Source: CAZMUQ01 sp964569845 (lineage in GTDB: Archaea > Thermoproteota > Bathyarchaeia > Hecatellales > Hecatellaceae). From it: a DNA stretch of 13,520 nucleotides. The notes under the pieces were generated by a model that was given only the letters and a program-made list of their open reading frames with translations, was not told the origin of the DNA and searched no databases. A program made the translations under genes and the position numbers. The stretch covers positions 1-13,520 of the forward strand of contig CAZMUQ010000028.1 in NCBI GenBank assembly GCA_964569845.1. Reading direction: 5' to 3'. Within the stretch, counting starts at the first letter, position 1, and each line of letters starts with the position of its first letter. Positions 6,813-13,465 of the stretch are shown piece by piece.

Positions 6813-8387
6813 TTGGTAAGTAAGGCTGTAAAGGTTGGAATACCTGTAATTATTCTGATCTTGGTTGTTGCTGTTGTAGCATATCTAGCAATGGCTCCAA
6901 CCCCACCACCAGCACCTACGCCGCCTCCAAGTATAGTTATGGGTACAACAGATAAAATTTCAACATTAGACCCTGCAAAGGCATATGACTTCTATACTTG
7001 GGAAGTTTTTAACAATATTTTCCAAGGCTTAGTTAAGTATAAGCCTGGGACAACGGAGCTTGAGATGGGTTTAGCAGAGTCTTACACTATAAGTGAGGAT
7101 GGGCTTGTTTATACATTCAAACTTAAACCAAACTTAAAGTTTAGTGATGGTTCTCCATTAAACTCTACTGTTGTTAAGTACTCTATTGATAGGGTTGCTA
7201 AACTTGGAGAAGATCCATCATGGCTTGTTACAGCCTTTGTTGAGAAGGTTGAAGCACCAGACCCATTAACAGTGGTAATAAAATTAAAGAAGCCAGTATC
7301 TTATTTCCCAGCTTTACTTGCAACACCGCCATACTTCCCAGTTAATCCAAAAGACTATCCGCCTGATAAAATTGTTGAACCTAATCCTCCAACATGTTCA
7401 GGACCCTATAAGATGGTTAAATGGATTAGGGATGTTGAGATTGATCTTGAAGCAAATCCATACTACTGGGGTGAACCGCCAAAAGCAGAATCCTTTGTTA
7501 TTAAGTTTTATAAGGATGCAACATCCCTTAGACTTGCTGTTGAAAAGGGAGAAATTGATTTGGCATGGAAAACTTTAAACCCTGTTGACATCAAAAGTAT
7601 CAAGGAGGCTGGAAAGCTTAAAGTTGTTGAGGCTCCAAGCGCCTTTATAAGGTATATAGTTTTCAATTGTCAATCTGATATCTTCAAAGATAAACTAGTA
7701 AGGCAGGCTATAGCTGCTGCAATTGATAGAGCTGAAATCTGTGAAAAAATCTTCTATGGTACAACTGAGCCGTTATACAGCATGGTTCCAATGGGTATGT
7801 GGAGCCATAAAGACGTGTTTAAGGAAAAGTATGGTGCAGGTCCAAACCTAGATTTAGCTAGGCAACTTTTAACCCAAGCTGGTTACAGTGAAGATAATAA
7901 GCTTTCAATGGAGCTTTGGTTTACTCCAACTCATTATGGTGACACTGAGCAAGCTGTTGCAACAATGATTAAAGATCAGCTTGAAAAAACTGGTATGATA
8001 ACTGTTAAGCTTTCATCAGCTGAATGGGGAACATACACCGACTATCTAACTAAAGGTGTTATGCCAGCTTTTCTTTTAGGCTGGTATCCAGACTATATTG
8101 ATCCAGATGATTATCTAACACCATTTATGCATTCAAAATATAGCTATTCCATAGGGGCTTTCTACAACAATACTGAATGTGATAAGTTACTTGAAGAAGC
8201 TCAAATTAAAGTTTCAATAGAAGATAGAACAGCACTTTATGAGCAGATTCAGCAAATATTAGCTGAGGATTGCCCAGAAATACCATTATTCCAAGGTAAA
8301 TTAACGGTTGTTACCCAGCCTAATGTTGAAGGTGTAGTTCTAGACCCAACAATGCTTCTTAGATACTACCTTATTTACAAGACCTAA
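6813..8387 (+). CDS. ABC importer solute-binding protein, family 5 (peptide/nickel type), membrane-anchored
   Basis: This is the extracytoplasmic receptor of the importer. From TTG 6813 the protein has 524 residues: a short basic start, one hydrophobic segment (about 8-27, VGIPVIILILVVAVVAYLAM), then a proline linker PTPPPAPTPPP and the binding domain. There is no Cys lipobox, so the helix probably serves as the membrane anchor, with the domain outside. Family 5 landmarks are STLDPAKAYDFYTWEVFNNI near the domain start, LAESYTISEDGLVYTFKL, LKFSDGSPLNSTVVKYSIDR, GPYKMVKW and RQAIAAAIDR. The solute may be an oligopeptide, sugar oligomer or other compound; sequence does not tell. An ATG at 6759 would add 18 residues (ending SIEDWLRGEI) before the anchor, but lacks a ribosome site and lies before the predicted transcript start. 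It is the first gene of the operon. Confidence 0.93.
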   Translation: MVSKAVKVGIPVIILILVVAVVAYLAMAPTPPPAPTPPPSIVMGTTDKISTLDPAKAYDFYTWEVFNNIFQGLVKYKPGTTELEMGLAESYTISEDGLVYTFKLKPNLKFSDGSPLNSTVVKYSIDRVAKLGEDPSWLVTAFVEKVEAPDPLTVVIKLKKPVSYFPALLATPPYFPVNPKDYPPDKIVEPNPPTCSGPYKMVKWIRDVEIDLEANPYYWGEPPKAESFVIKFYKDATSLRLAVEKGEIDLAWKTLNPVDIKSIKEAGKLKVVEAPSAFIRYIVFNCQSDIFKDKLVRQAIAAAIDRAEICEKIFYGTTEPLYSMVPMGMWSHKDVFKEKYGAGPNLDLARQLLTQAGYSEDNKLSMELWFTPTHYGDTEQAVATMIKDQLEKTGMITVKLSSAEWGTYTDYLTKGVMPAFLLGWYPDYIDPDDYLTPFMHSKYSYSIGAFYNNTECDKLLEEAQIKVSIEDRTALYEQIQQILAEDCPEIPLFQGKLTVVTQPNVEGVVLDPTMLLRYYLIYKT

Positions 8388-8416
8388 AAATTAAAACTAA
8401 ACCTTTATTAACATTA

Positions 8417-8435
8417 AAAAAATCCCCTATTTTTT
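8417..8435 (+). terminator. AT-only stem-loop with T-run between binding-protein and permease genes
   Basis: Six A and a T (8417-8423) pair with an A and six T (8429-8435) around a CCCCT loop. The T6 run itself resembles an archaeal termination signal. It lies in the 55-base gap between the binding-protein stop and the first permease, where partial termination or mRNA processing would make more binding protein than channel. The stem is weak at high temperature, so the T-run may matter more than pairing. Confidence 0.35.
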
Positions 8436-8442
8436 GATATTA

Positions 8443-9453
8443 ATGGCATCATTAAGAGCATACATTATTACAAGGATTCTGCTTACAATTCCAATGGTTT
8501 TCATACTTTTAACCATAGTTTTCTTTATAATGAGAGCTGTTGGTGACCCTGTTACAGCAATTGTTGGTGCTCATGCTCCTCCAGAGCAGGTTGTAAGATT
8601 GAGGGAGGAGTTAGGGTTAAACAAGCCTTTAATCTACCAATACTTTGACTACATTATTCAGCTTTTAAGGGGAGATTTAGGTAGGTCTCTAATTTGGGGT
8701 AAAAGGCCTGTTATTGCTGAAATATTAGACCATTTTCCAGCTACGGTTGAACTTACAATCTCAGCTTTTATAATAAGTATAATTATAGGCGTTTTTTTAG
8801 GTGTTTTTTCAGCTTCAAGTTATGGTAAACCTTTAGACCATACTATAAGATTTGCTGGAATAGTTACATATGCACTTTTTATCCCATGGTTTGGAATGAT
8901 GCTTCAACTTATCTTTGGTGTCTATCTTGGTTGGCTTCCAATAGGTGGAAGAATAGATCCTAAAATGTATCCTGCAACTATAACTGGGCTTTACGTTTTG
9001 GATAGTATTTTAACCTGGAATTTTGAAGCTTTAAAGAGCAGCATACTTCACCTGATTCTTCCATCAATAACTCTGGGTATTGTCCTTTCTGGAGTTTACA
9101 TAAGAATCACAAGAAGCTCAATGATTGAAGTTTTAAGGCAAGATTTTATTATTGCAGCTAAAGCTAGAGGTTTACCTGATAGGATTATAGTTTTTAAGCA
9201 TGCATTAAAGAACGCATTTATCCCAGTTTTAACTATGATGGGGTTACAGTTTGCAATTTTACTTGCAGGTGCAGTTTTAACTGAAACAACTTTTTCTTGG
9301 CCTGGTATGGGAACCTTCCTGCTTGAAAGAATTCAATATAGGGATTTTACGACCGTTCAAGGTACTATTGTTTTCTTTGCTTTACTTGTAGCTTTTGTAA
9401 GTCTTGTTGTTGATATTTTCTATGCATTTCTGGATCCTAGGGTGAGATATTAG
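8443..9453 (+). CDS. ABC importer permease, DppB/OppB type
   Basis: First of two membrane subunits forming the translocation channel. The family pattern is clear: an N-terminal helix ITRILLTIPMVFILLTIVFF, then an outside segment with PEQVVRLREELGLNKPLIYQ and GDLGRS, then about five further helices. The cytoplasmic EAA loop (about 229-261) reads EVLRQDFIIAAKARGLPDR and contacts an ATPase. TETTFSWPGMG and the tail FYAFLDPRVRY are also characteristic of this subunit. At 336 residues its length is normal. The ATG at 8443 is preferred; a TTG at 8434 would add three residues. No ribosome site is visible, so translation may depend on a processed or internally started mRNA. It directly abuts the next permease gene. 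Confidence 0.94.
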   Translation: MASLRAYIITRILLTIPMVFILLTIVFFIMRAVGDPVTAIVGAHAPPEQVVRLREELGLNKPLIYQYFDYIIQLLRGDLGRSLIWGKRPVIAEILDHFPATVELTISAFIISIIIGVFLGVFSASSYGKPLDHTIRFAGIVTYALFIPWFGMMLQLIFGVYLGWLPIGGRIDPKMYPATITGLYVLDSILTWNFEALKSSILHLILPSITLGIVLSGVYIRITRSSMIEVLRQDFIIAAKARGLPDRIIVFKHALKNAFIPVLTMMGLQFAILLAGAVLTETTFSWPGMGTFLLERIQYRDFTTVQGTIVFFALLVAFVSLVVDIFYAFLDPRVRY

Positions 9454-10311
9454 TTGGCAGGTTTAGTTGAGCATGTTGGTGCTATATTTTCTAGGAGGAG
9501 GGCTGGAAGATACACTATTATAGCTGGAGGATTAATAGTTTCTACGGTATTTTTTATGGCTTTATTTGCGGATATAATATCCCCCTATAATCCTATAGAT
9601 TTTGTTGCACCACCCTTACAGCCTCCAAACAAAAACTTTCTTATGGGTACTGATGCTTTAGGCAGAGATATTTTAAGTAGAATTATTCATGGTTCTAGAA
9701 CTGTTTTAACTGTTGCACTTGCCTCAAGTATTCTTTCGATGCTTGTAGGTGTAACTTTAGGCTTATTTTCAGGTTATAGTGGAGGTTACATGGATAGACT
9801 TCTATCTCTTATAATGGATAGTATGTATGCTTTTCCAGGATTAATTTTGGCGATAACTATTGCAGCTATACTTGGTCAAGGATTATACAATATGATTATA
9901 GCTATTGCCGTAGTCTATATTCCAACATATTTTAGGATGACAAGAGGTCAAGTTTTATCTTTGAAGGAGCAACTTTATGTTGAAGCTGCAAAAGCTATTG
10001 GTGCAGATACGAAAACAATAATGTTTAAGTATATCTTGCCAAATCTTGCTTCAACTATTATAGTTGTTTTTACCTTAAATATTGCAGATGCAATTTTAAC
10101 TGAGGCTGGCTTAAGCTTTCTAGGTTTAGGTATATCTCCACCAACTCCTGATTGGGGTTTTGACCTTAAAGCTGGTCAAAGCTTCCTTATTTCAGGTTAC
10201 TGGTGGCTTATAACATTTCCAGGTTTAATGGTTATCATTTTAACTATAGGTTTTAGCTTACTTGGTGAAGGTTTAAATGAAGCTTTAAATCCAAGGTTGA
10301 GAAAAAGATGA
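9454..10311 (+). CDS. ABC importer permease, DppC/OppC type
   Basis: Second membrane subunit, pairing with the DppB-type protein. Landmarks are the N-terminal helix TIIAGGLIVSTVFFMALFAD, the PYNPIDF segment, and MGTDALGRDILSRIIHGSR (about 64-82), which is diagnostic of this subunit. The EAA loop is at about 172-198 (EQLYVEAAKAIGADTKTIMF), followed by AGLSFLGLGISPPTPDWG and the tail LNEALNPRLRKR. The 285 residues are normal length with about six helices. The TTG start immediately follows the TAG of the upstream gene; GGTGA at 9441-9445 inside that gene's end is well placed eight bases before it. The stop overlaps the next gene's ATG (ATGA), showing tight translational coupling. Confidence 0.94.
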   Translation: MAGLVEHVGAIFSRRRAGRYTIIAGGLIVSTVFFMALFADIISPYNPIDFVAPPLQPPNKNFLMGTDALGRDILSRIIHGSRTVLTVALASSILSMLVGVTLGLFSGYSGGYMDRLLSLIMDSMYAFPGLILAITIAAILGQGLYNMIIAIAVVYIPTYFRMTRGQVLSLKEQLYVEAAKAIGADTKTIMFKYILPNLASTIIVVFTLNIADAILTEAGLSFLGLGISPPTPDWGFDLKAGQSFLISGYWWLITFPGLMVIILTIGFSLLGEGLNEALNPRLRKR

Positions 10312-11264
10312 GCTTGCTTGAAGTTAAAAATTTAAAGGTTTACTATTTTACTGAGGTTGGTGTAGTAAAGGCTATTGACAATATTTCTTTAAGTGTTAGG
10401 AAGGGTGAAAGTTTAGGTGTTGTTGGTGAATCTGGTTCAGGTAAATCAACTTTAGCATCAGCAATACTTAGACTTATACCTCCACCTGGTAGAATTGTTG
10501 ATGGTAAAATATTTTTTGATAATATTGATTTAACAAGCATTTCTGAGGAGGAAATGAGGAGGATTAGAGGTAAACGCATATCCATGGTTTTCCAAGACCC
10601 CATGACTTCACTTAATCCTCTTCAAAGGGTTGGTGACCATCTGATTGAAACAATAATGACCCATGAGAAGGTTGAAAAGGAGGAGGCTAAAAATAGGGCT
10701 TTAAAGCTTTTTAGTAGAGTAGGTATTCCAAGTGATAGGTTTAAGGATTACCCGCATCAATTTAGTGGCGGGATGCGGCAGAGAGTTATGATAGCTTTAG
10801 CTTTAGCCTTAAACCCTGACCTTATCTTGGCTGATGAACCTACAACAGCTTTAGATGTTATTATCCAAGCTCAAATATTAGACTTGTTAAAAGATTTAAT
10901 GGAAAGCTATAAAGTAAGCTTAATTCTCATCTCTCATGACCTTTGTGTTGTTGCTGAAGTTGTAAAAAAGATTGCTGTAATGTATGCTGGCCAAATCTTA
11001 GAGCTTAGTGATGTAAACTCGATTTTTAATGAGCCTCTTCACCCATATACTATGGGGCTTTTAGGTTCTATCCCAAATATTGAACTTGAAAAGCAGGAAT
11101 TAAAGTTTATTCCCGGCTTTCCGCCGGATATGGTTAATCCTCCACCTGGTTGCAGGTTTCATCCAAGATGCCCTAAAGCAATGGATACTTGTAGAGTAAG
11201 GGAGCCGCCAATGATTAAGGTTGGTGAAAATCGGTATGTTAAATGCTTCCTTTATGGTGATTAA
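10308..11264 (+). CDS. ABC importer ATPase, DppD/OppD type, with C-terminal four-Cys motif
   Basis: One of two cytoplasmic ATPases that drive the importer. Walker A GESGSGKS is at 40-47, the Q-loop Gln at 96 in VFQDPMTSLNP, the signature FSGGMRQR from 152, Walker B LILADE at 172-177 and the switch His at 210. The C-terminal oligopeptide extension contains GCRFHPRCPKAMDTC and a last VKC, giving Cys at 282, 288, 295 and 313. In related Dpp ATPases such a set binds a 4Fe-4S cluster; binding here is inferred. The 318 residues are a normal length. It overlaps the upstream permease gene by four bases. A 37-base stretch over the Cys motif is identical to one in the next gene. The solute class is set by the binding protein, so OppD-, DppD- or NikD-type names cannot be separated. 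Confidence 0.95.
   Translation: MSLLEVKNLKVYYFTEVGVVKAIDNISLSVRKGESLGVVGESGSGKSTLASAILRLIPPPGRIVDGKIFFDNIDLTSISEEEMRRIRGKRISMVFQDPMTSLNPLQRVGDHLIETIMTHEKVEKEEAKNRALKLFSRVGIPSDRFKDYPHQFSGGMRQRVMIALALALNPDLILADEPTTALDVIIQAQILDLLKDLMESYKVSLILISHDLCVVAEVVKKIAVMYAGQILELSDVNSIFNEPLHPYTMGLLGSIPNIELEKQELKFIPGFPPDMVNPPPGCRFHPRCPKAMDTCRVREPPMIKVGENRYVKCFLYGD
11146..11182 (+). repeat. 37-base direct repeat, copy 1 (in DppD-type ATPase gene)
   Basis: This segment begins CTGGTTGCAGG and ends CCTAAAGCAAT; it is identical base for base to 12148-12184. It encodes the GCRFHPRCPKA part of the cysteine motif. A second shared block, CCTCTTCACCCATATACT, encodes LHPYT upstream in both genes. Confidence 0.9.
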
Positions 11265-11267
11265 AGA

Positions 11268-12266
11268 TTGAATAAGGCTGTTGAACCTCTTATTAAAGTT
11301 GTAAATCTTAAAAAGTATTTTCCAGTGCAAAAAGGTTTTGTTGAAACGCTTTTAGCTAGAAGAGTTGATTATGTTAAGGCTGTTGATGGTATAAGTTTTA
11401 AAATTAATCGTGAAGAAGTTTTTGGTTTGGTTGGTGAAAGCGGATGTGGAAAAACAACTACTGGTAGACTTTTAGCTAAGCTTCTTGAACCAACCGAAGG
11501 TGAAATATTTTTTGACGGGGAAAATATAACCCATGTTAAAGGTGATAAGCTTAGAAAGCTTAGAAGAAGGATTCAAATTATTTTTCAAGATCCTTACGCC
11601 TCCTTAAATCCTAGAATGAGGATTGGTGACATTGTGGGTCATGCATTGGAGATTCATGGGATAGCTAAAGGTGAAGCGAAGAAGAATCTTGTTTTTAAAA
11701 CATTAGAGGAGGTTGGTTTAACACCCCCAGAAAAATTCTATAACCTTTATCCTCATGAGCTTAGTGGAGGTCAAAGGCAGAGAGTTGCTTTAGCTAGAGC
11801 TATCATACTTAAACCTGAGTTTATAGTTGCAGATGAACCTGTTTCTATGATTGATGTATCCATTAGGGCTTCAATTTTAAATACTATGCTTAAACTTAAA
11901 GAGGACTTCAATCTAACGTACCTTTTTATAACTCACGATTTAGCTGTGGCAAAGTATATCACAGATAGGATTGCAATAATGTATCTTGGAAAAATTGTGG
12001 AGGTAGGGCCAACAAGAAAAGTGTTATCTTCACCTCTTCACCCATATACTCAAGCCTTACTCTCAGCTGTTCCAACACCTAATCCTAAAACTAGTAAAGT
12101 TAAAGTTTTTGTTGGAGGTGAAGTTCCAAATCCAATAAGTCCTCCATCTGGTTGCAGGTTTCATCCAAGATGCCCTAAAGCAATAGAAGATTTATGTAGT
12201 AAACTTGAACCAAAAGAGTATAGCTATACTTGGGACCATGTTGTTTATTGCCACTTATATGGCTAA
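11268..12266 (+). CDS. ABC importer ATPase, DppF/OppF type, with C-terminal four-Cys motif
   Basis: Second ATPase, expected to pair with the DppD-type subunit in a heterodimer. Walker A GESGCGKT is at 56-63, the Q-loop Gln at 107 in FQDPYASLNPRMR (a DppF/OppF hallmark), the signature LSGGQRQR from 165, Walker B FIVADE at 185-190 and the switch His at 223. The D-loop reads SMID instead of the more common SALD. The C-terminal extension holds Cys 296, 302, 310 and 328 (GCRFHPRCPKAIEDLC and VYC), a second possible 4Fe-4S site, so both ATPases carry the motif. The TTG start is supported by GGTGA in the end of the upstream gene, seven bases before it; the gap between the genes is three bases. It is the last gene of the operon; its stop lies inside the left arm of an inverted repeat. 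Confidence 0.95.
   Translation: MNKAVEPLIKVVNLKKYFPVQKGFVETLLARRVDYVKAVDGISFKINREEVFGLVGESGCGKTTTGRLLAKLLEPTEGEIFFDGENITHVKGDKLRKLRRRIQIIFQDPYASLNPRMRIGDIVGHALEIHGIAKGEAKKNLVFKTLEEVGLTPPEKFYNLYPHELSGGQRQRVALARAIILKPEFIVADEPVSMIDVSIRASILNTMLKLKEDFNLTYLFITHDLAVAKYITDRIAIMYLGKIVEVGPTRKVLSSPLHPYTQALLSAVPTPNPKTSKVKVFVGGEVPNPISPPSGCRFHPRCPKAIEDLCSKLEPKEYSYTWDHVVYCHLYG
12148..12184 (+). repeat. 37-base direct repeat, copy 2 (in DppF-type ATPase gene)
   Basis: Identical to 11146-11182, in the same reading frame relative to the protein and over the same cysteine motif. The identity includes every wobble base, which exceeds what the protein similarity alone requires. Confidence 0.9.
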
Positions 12267-12375
12267 TGGCATTATAGGTTGATAGCAAACTTAAAAAATT
12301 TAACTTAATTTAATAGTCTTTAAAATTGATGATTTTTAGTATTTTCCACTTCCAGCATTAAACCTATCATGCCAT
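12266..12375. repeat. 110-base segment bounded by 15-base inverted repeats
   Basis: ATGGCATTATAGGTT (12266-12280) pairs with AACCTATCATGCCAT (12361-12375) at 14 of 15 positions across an 80-base AT-rich interior. The left arm starts on the last base of the importer operon's stop codon. The pair could fold the mRNA 3' end, or be the ends of a small non-coding mobile element. I see no target duplication. Confidence 0.6.
12333..12345 (+). terminator. T-rich tract after the importer operon, possible archaeal terminator
   Basis: TTTTTAGTATTTT lies 67 bases after the operon's stop codon, inside the inverted-repeat segment. Archaeal polymerase terminates at such T-rich tracts on the sense strand. 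Other shorter T-runs nearby make the exact end uncertain. Confidence 0.35.
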
Positions 12376-12389
12376 AAATATAAATATAA

Positions 12390-12500
12390 AATAAGAATAA
12401 ACATTGGCGAAATATTGTTGAAACTATAATATGGGAGGATGGAGCTCAGCTTGGAAGATTAAATATAGCAAGATACTTCTGCAATCTGAAAACACTTTAA
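12390..12500 (+). pseudogene. protein-like fragment without a start codon, unrecognised
   Basis: This is an open frame of 36 codons ending TAA. The stretch IVETIIWEDGAQLGRLNIAR followed by YFC looks like real protein in composition and order, and a TGG-rich, low-A stretch interrupts the surrounding A/T noise. No ATG, GTG or TTG precedes it in frame, so if it was coding it is a remnant or a frameshifted gene. A separate frame offers ATG at 12431 for a 24-codon peptide, which looks less natural. I do not recognise a family. Confidence 0.25.
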
Positions 12501-12534
12501 AATAAAAGAAAATTTTTAAGGAAAAATTATTTTT

Positions 12535-12540
12535 GGTGGT
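12535..12540 (+). promoter_or_regulatory. ribosome binding site fixing the start of the broken TIGR04076 gene
   Basis: GGTGGT lies five bases before the ATG at 12546. A good site in front of an ATG whose own frame soon stops shows that the gene originally began here, with the rest in two other frames. Confidence 0.6.
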
Positions 12541-12545
12541 TTAAC

Positions 12546-12816
12546 ATGTATGAGTTGACTTTATTGTTAAAGAGGTTAAAGGTTTTTGTGCTGCGGGTAC
12601 CGCGTCGGTGAAAAAATAGTTTACAAAGAGCCTAACATTGACTTAGAAAAATCTGATAGGGTATGTGTTTTTGCTCTTGGCTCAATATTACCCTACATAG
12701 CCGGATTAGTTAGAACTTCAGCAGAAAAAGATGACTGGATACCTTTTAAAGCAGAAATACAATGTCCTGATTTAAATAATACTGTAATTTTTGAAGTACG
12801 AAGAGAAAAGGTTTAA
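12546..12816 (+). pseudogene. TIGR04076-family small protein, broken by two apparent one-base deletions
   Basis: The ATG at 12546 opens MYEL in one frame. From about 12557 the second frame reads FIVKEVKGFCAAG, and from about 12595 the third frame reads GYRVGEKIVYKEPNIDLEKS and continues to the stop at 12816. Joined, they make a 90-residue protein of normal TIGR04076 length and pattern: VKG-C-AGY-VG, a central VCVFALGSILPYIAGL helix, and QCPDLNNTVIFEVRRE at the end. The first break fits a T missing from ACTTTATT; the second fits a T missing at GGGTAC. The family's function is unknown to me beyond its conserved cysteines. Because ribosome site, start and body are all preserved, this is either a very recent pseudogene or two sequencing errors. 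The last frame alone could give 76 residues from TTG 12586. It is convergent with the DUF2148 gene. Confidence 0.75.
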
Positions 12817-12827
12817 ACTTATTATTT

Positions 12828-13388
12828 CTAAATTTTCCTATCAAAGTATATATTTTTCCCTTTGGCTGATACTGGTATCCCTAGTATTATGGTTGCTTCA
12901 GGTAAAAGTTTAAGTTTTCTTGCTGCAACTCCAACTCTATACATTATCCTATTATCTAGGTTGTGGATGCTTGCAGTTTTAACAGCTGAGCCTATAGCTA
13001 TACCTAAATCTAAAATTTTAAACATGCAGTTTGGCCCCTCAACATCAGCTTTGCTTGTTCTTACAGCTTTCTTAAATTCTTCGCAAGATGAATACCCGCA
13101 GCCACCACAGTTTGCACCATAAGCAATGTTTCCCCTTACTCCTACAAGGAGCACAGCATCTGAATCCTTAACATTTTTAGCATCCCTACTCCATGCTGCA
13201 GATTTTTTCTCCTCTCCAATCTTCTCCATAACTTCAGCTATAGAATTTTTTTCTTCACCAGTTACAAGGGAAATAAGAATATCATCAATTCCACCACTTT
13301 TTGGTGCTGTTCTAACTGAAATAGCCATCAGCTTTGAAGTTTCTAAAACAATTTTCCTCTCAAATTCCTCTCCACCTTCAATAGGCAA
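12828..13388 (-). CDS. DUF2148 ferredoxin-domain protein (probable 4Fe-4S)
   Basis: This 186-residue protein matches the DUF2148 family of archaea and anaerobic bacteria, whose role is not established. The N-terminal helix region reads ERKIVLETSKLMAISVRTAP. NCGGCGYSSCEEF supplies Cys 94, 97 and 102, and PNCMFKILDLGIAIGSAVK supplies Cys 121, together a plausible 4Fe-4S site. The C-terminus has LGIPVSAKGKNIYFDR, typical of the family. No signal or membrane segment is seen, so it is probably cytoplasmic and redox-related. It starts with TTG; GGTAA lies five bases before it and a stronger GGGAGGG about 14 bases before it, so the ribosome site is ambiguous. It stands alone on the minus strand and faces the broken TIGR04076 gene with an 11-base gap. 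Confidence 0.88.
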   Translation of the reverse strand: MPIEGGEEFERKIVLETSKLMAISVRTAPKSGGIDDILISLVTGEEKNSIAEVMEKIGEEKKSAAWSRDAKNVKDSDAVLLVGVRGNIAYGANCGGCGYSSCEEFKKAVRTSKADVEGPNCMFKILDLGIAIGSAVKTASIHNLDNRIMYRVGVAARKLKLLPEATIILGIPVSAKGKNIYFDRKI

Positions 13389-13428
13389 AATTTACCGCGC
13401 CCTCCCTACTAAAACTTTTACAATAAAA

Positions 13429-13444
13429 CATTTATTTTTTTATG
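13429..13444 (-). promoter_or_regulatory. possible TATA-like region for the DUF2148 gene
   Basis: On the minus strand this reads CATAAAAAAATAAATG, about 48 bases before the TTG at 13388, leaving a leader of about 22 bases. The match to a TATA box is loose. Confidence 0.3.
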
Positions 13445-13465
13445 ATGATAAAGTTTTTTACACCG

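Noticed and set aside
6813..6930. Bacterial-type lipoprotein signal on the binding protein
   Set aside because: There is no Cys after the hydrophobic segment; a membrane helix plus proline linker explains the sequence.
12328..12340. C/D box guide RNA suggested by TGATGA
   Set aside because: No CTGA D box lies at a fitting distance; the same holds for ATGATGA at 13442.
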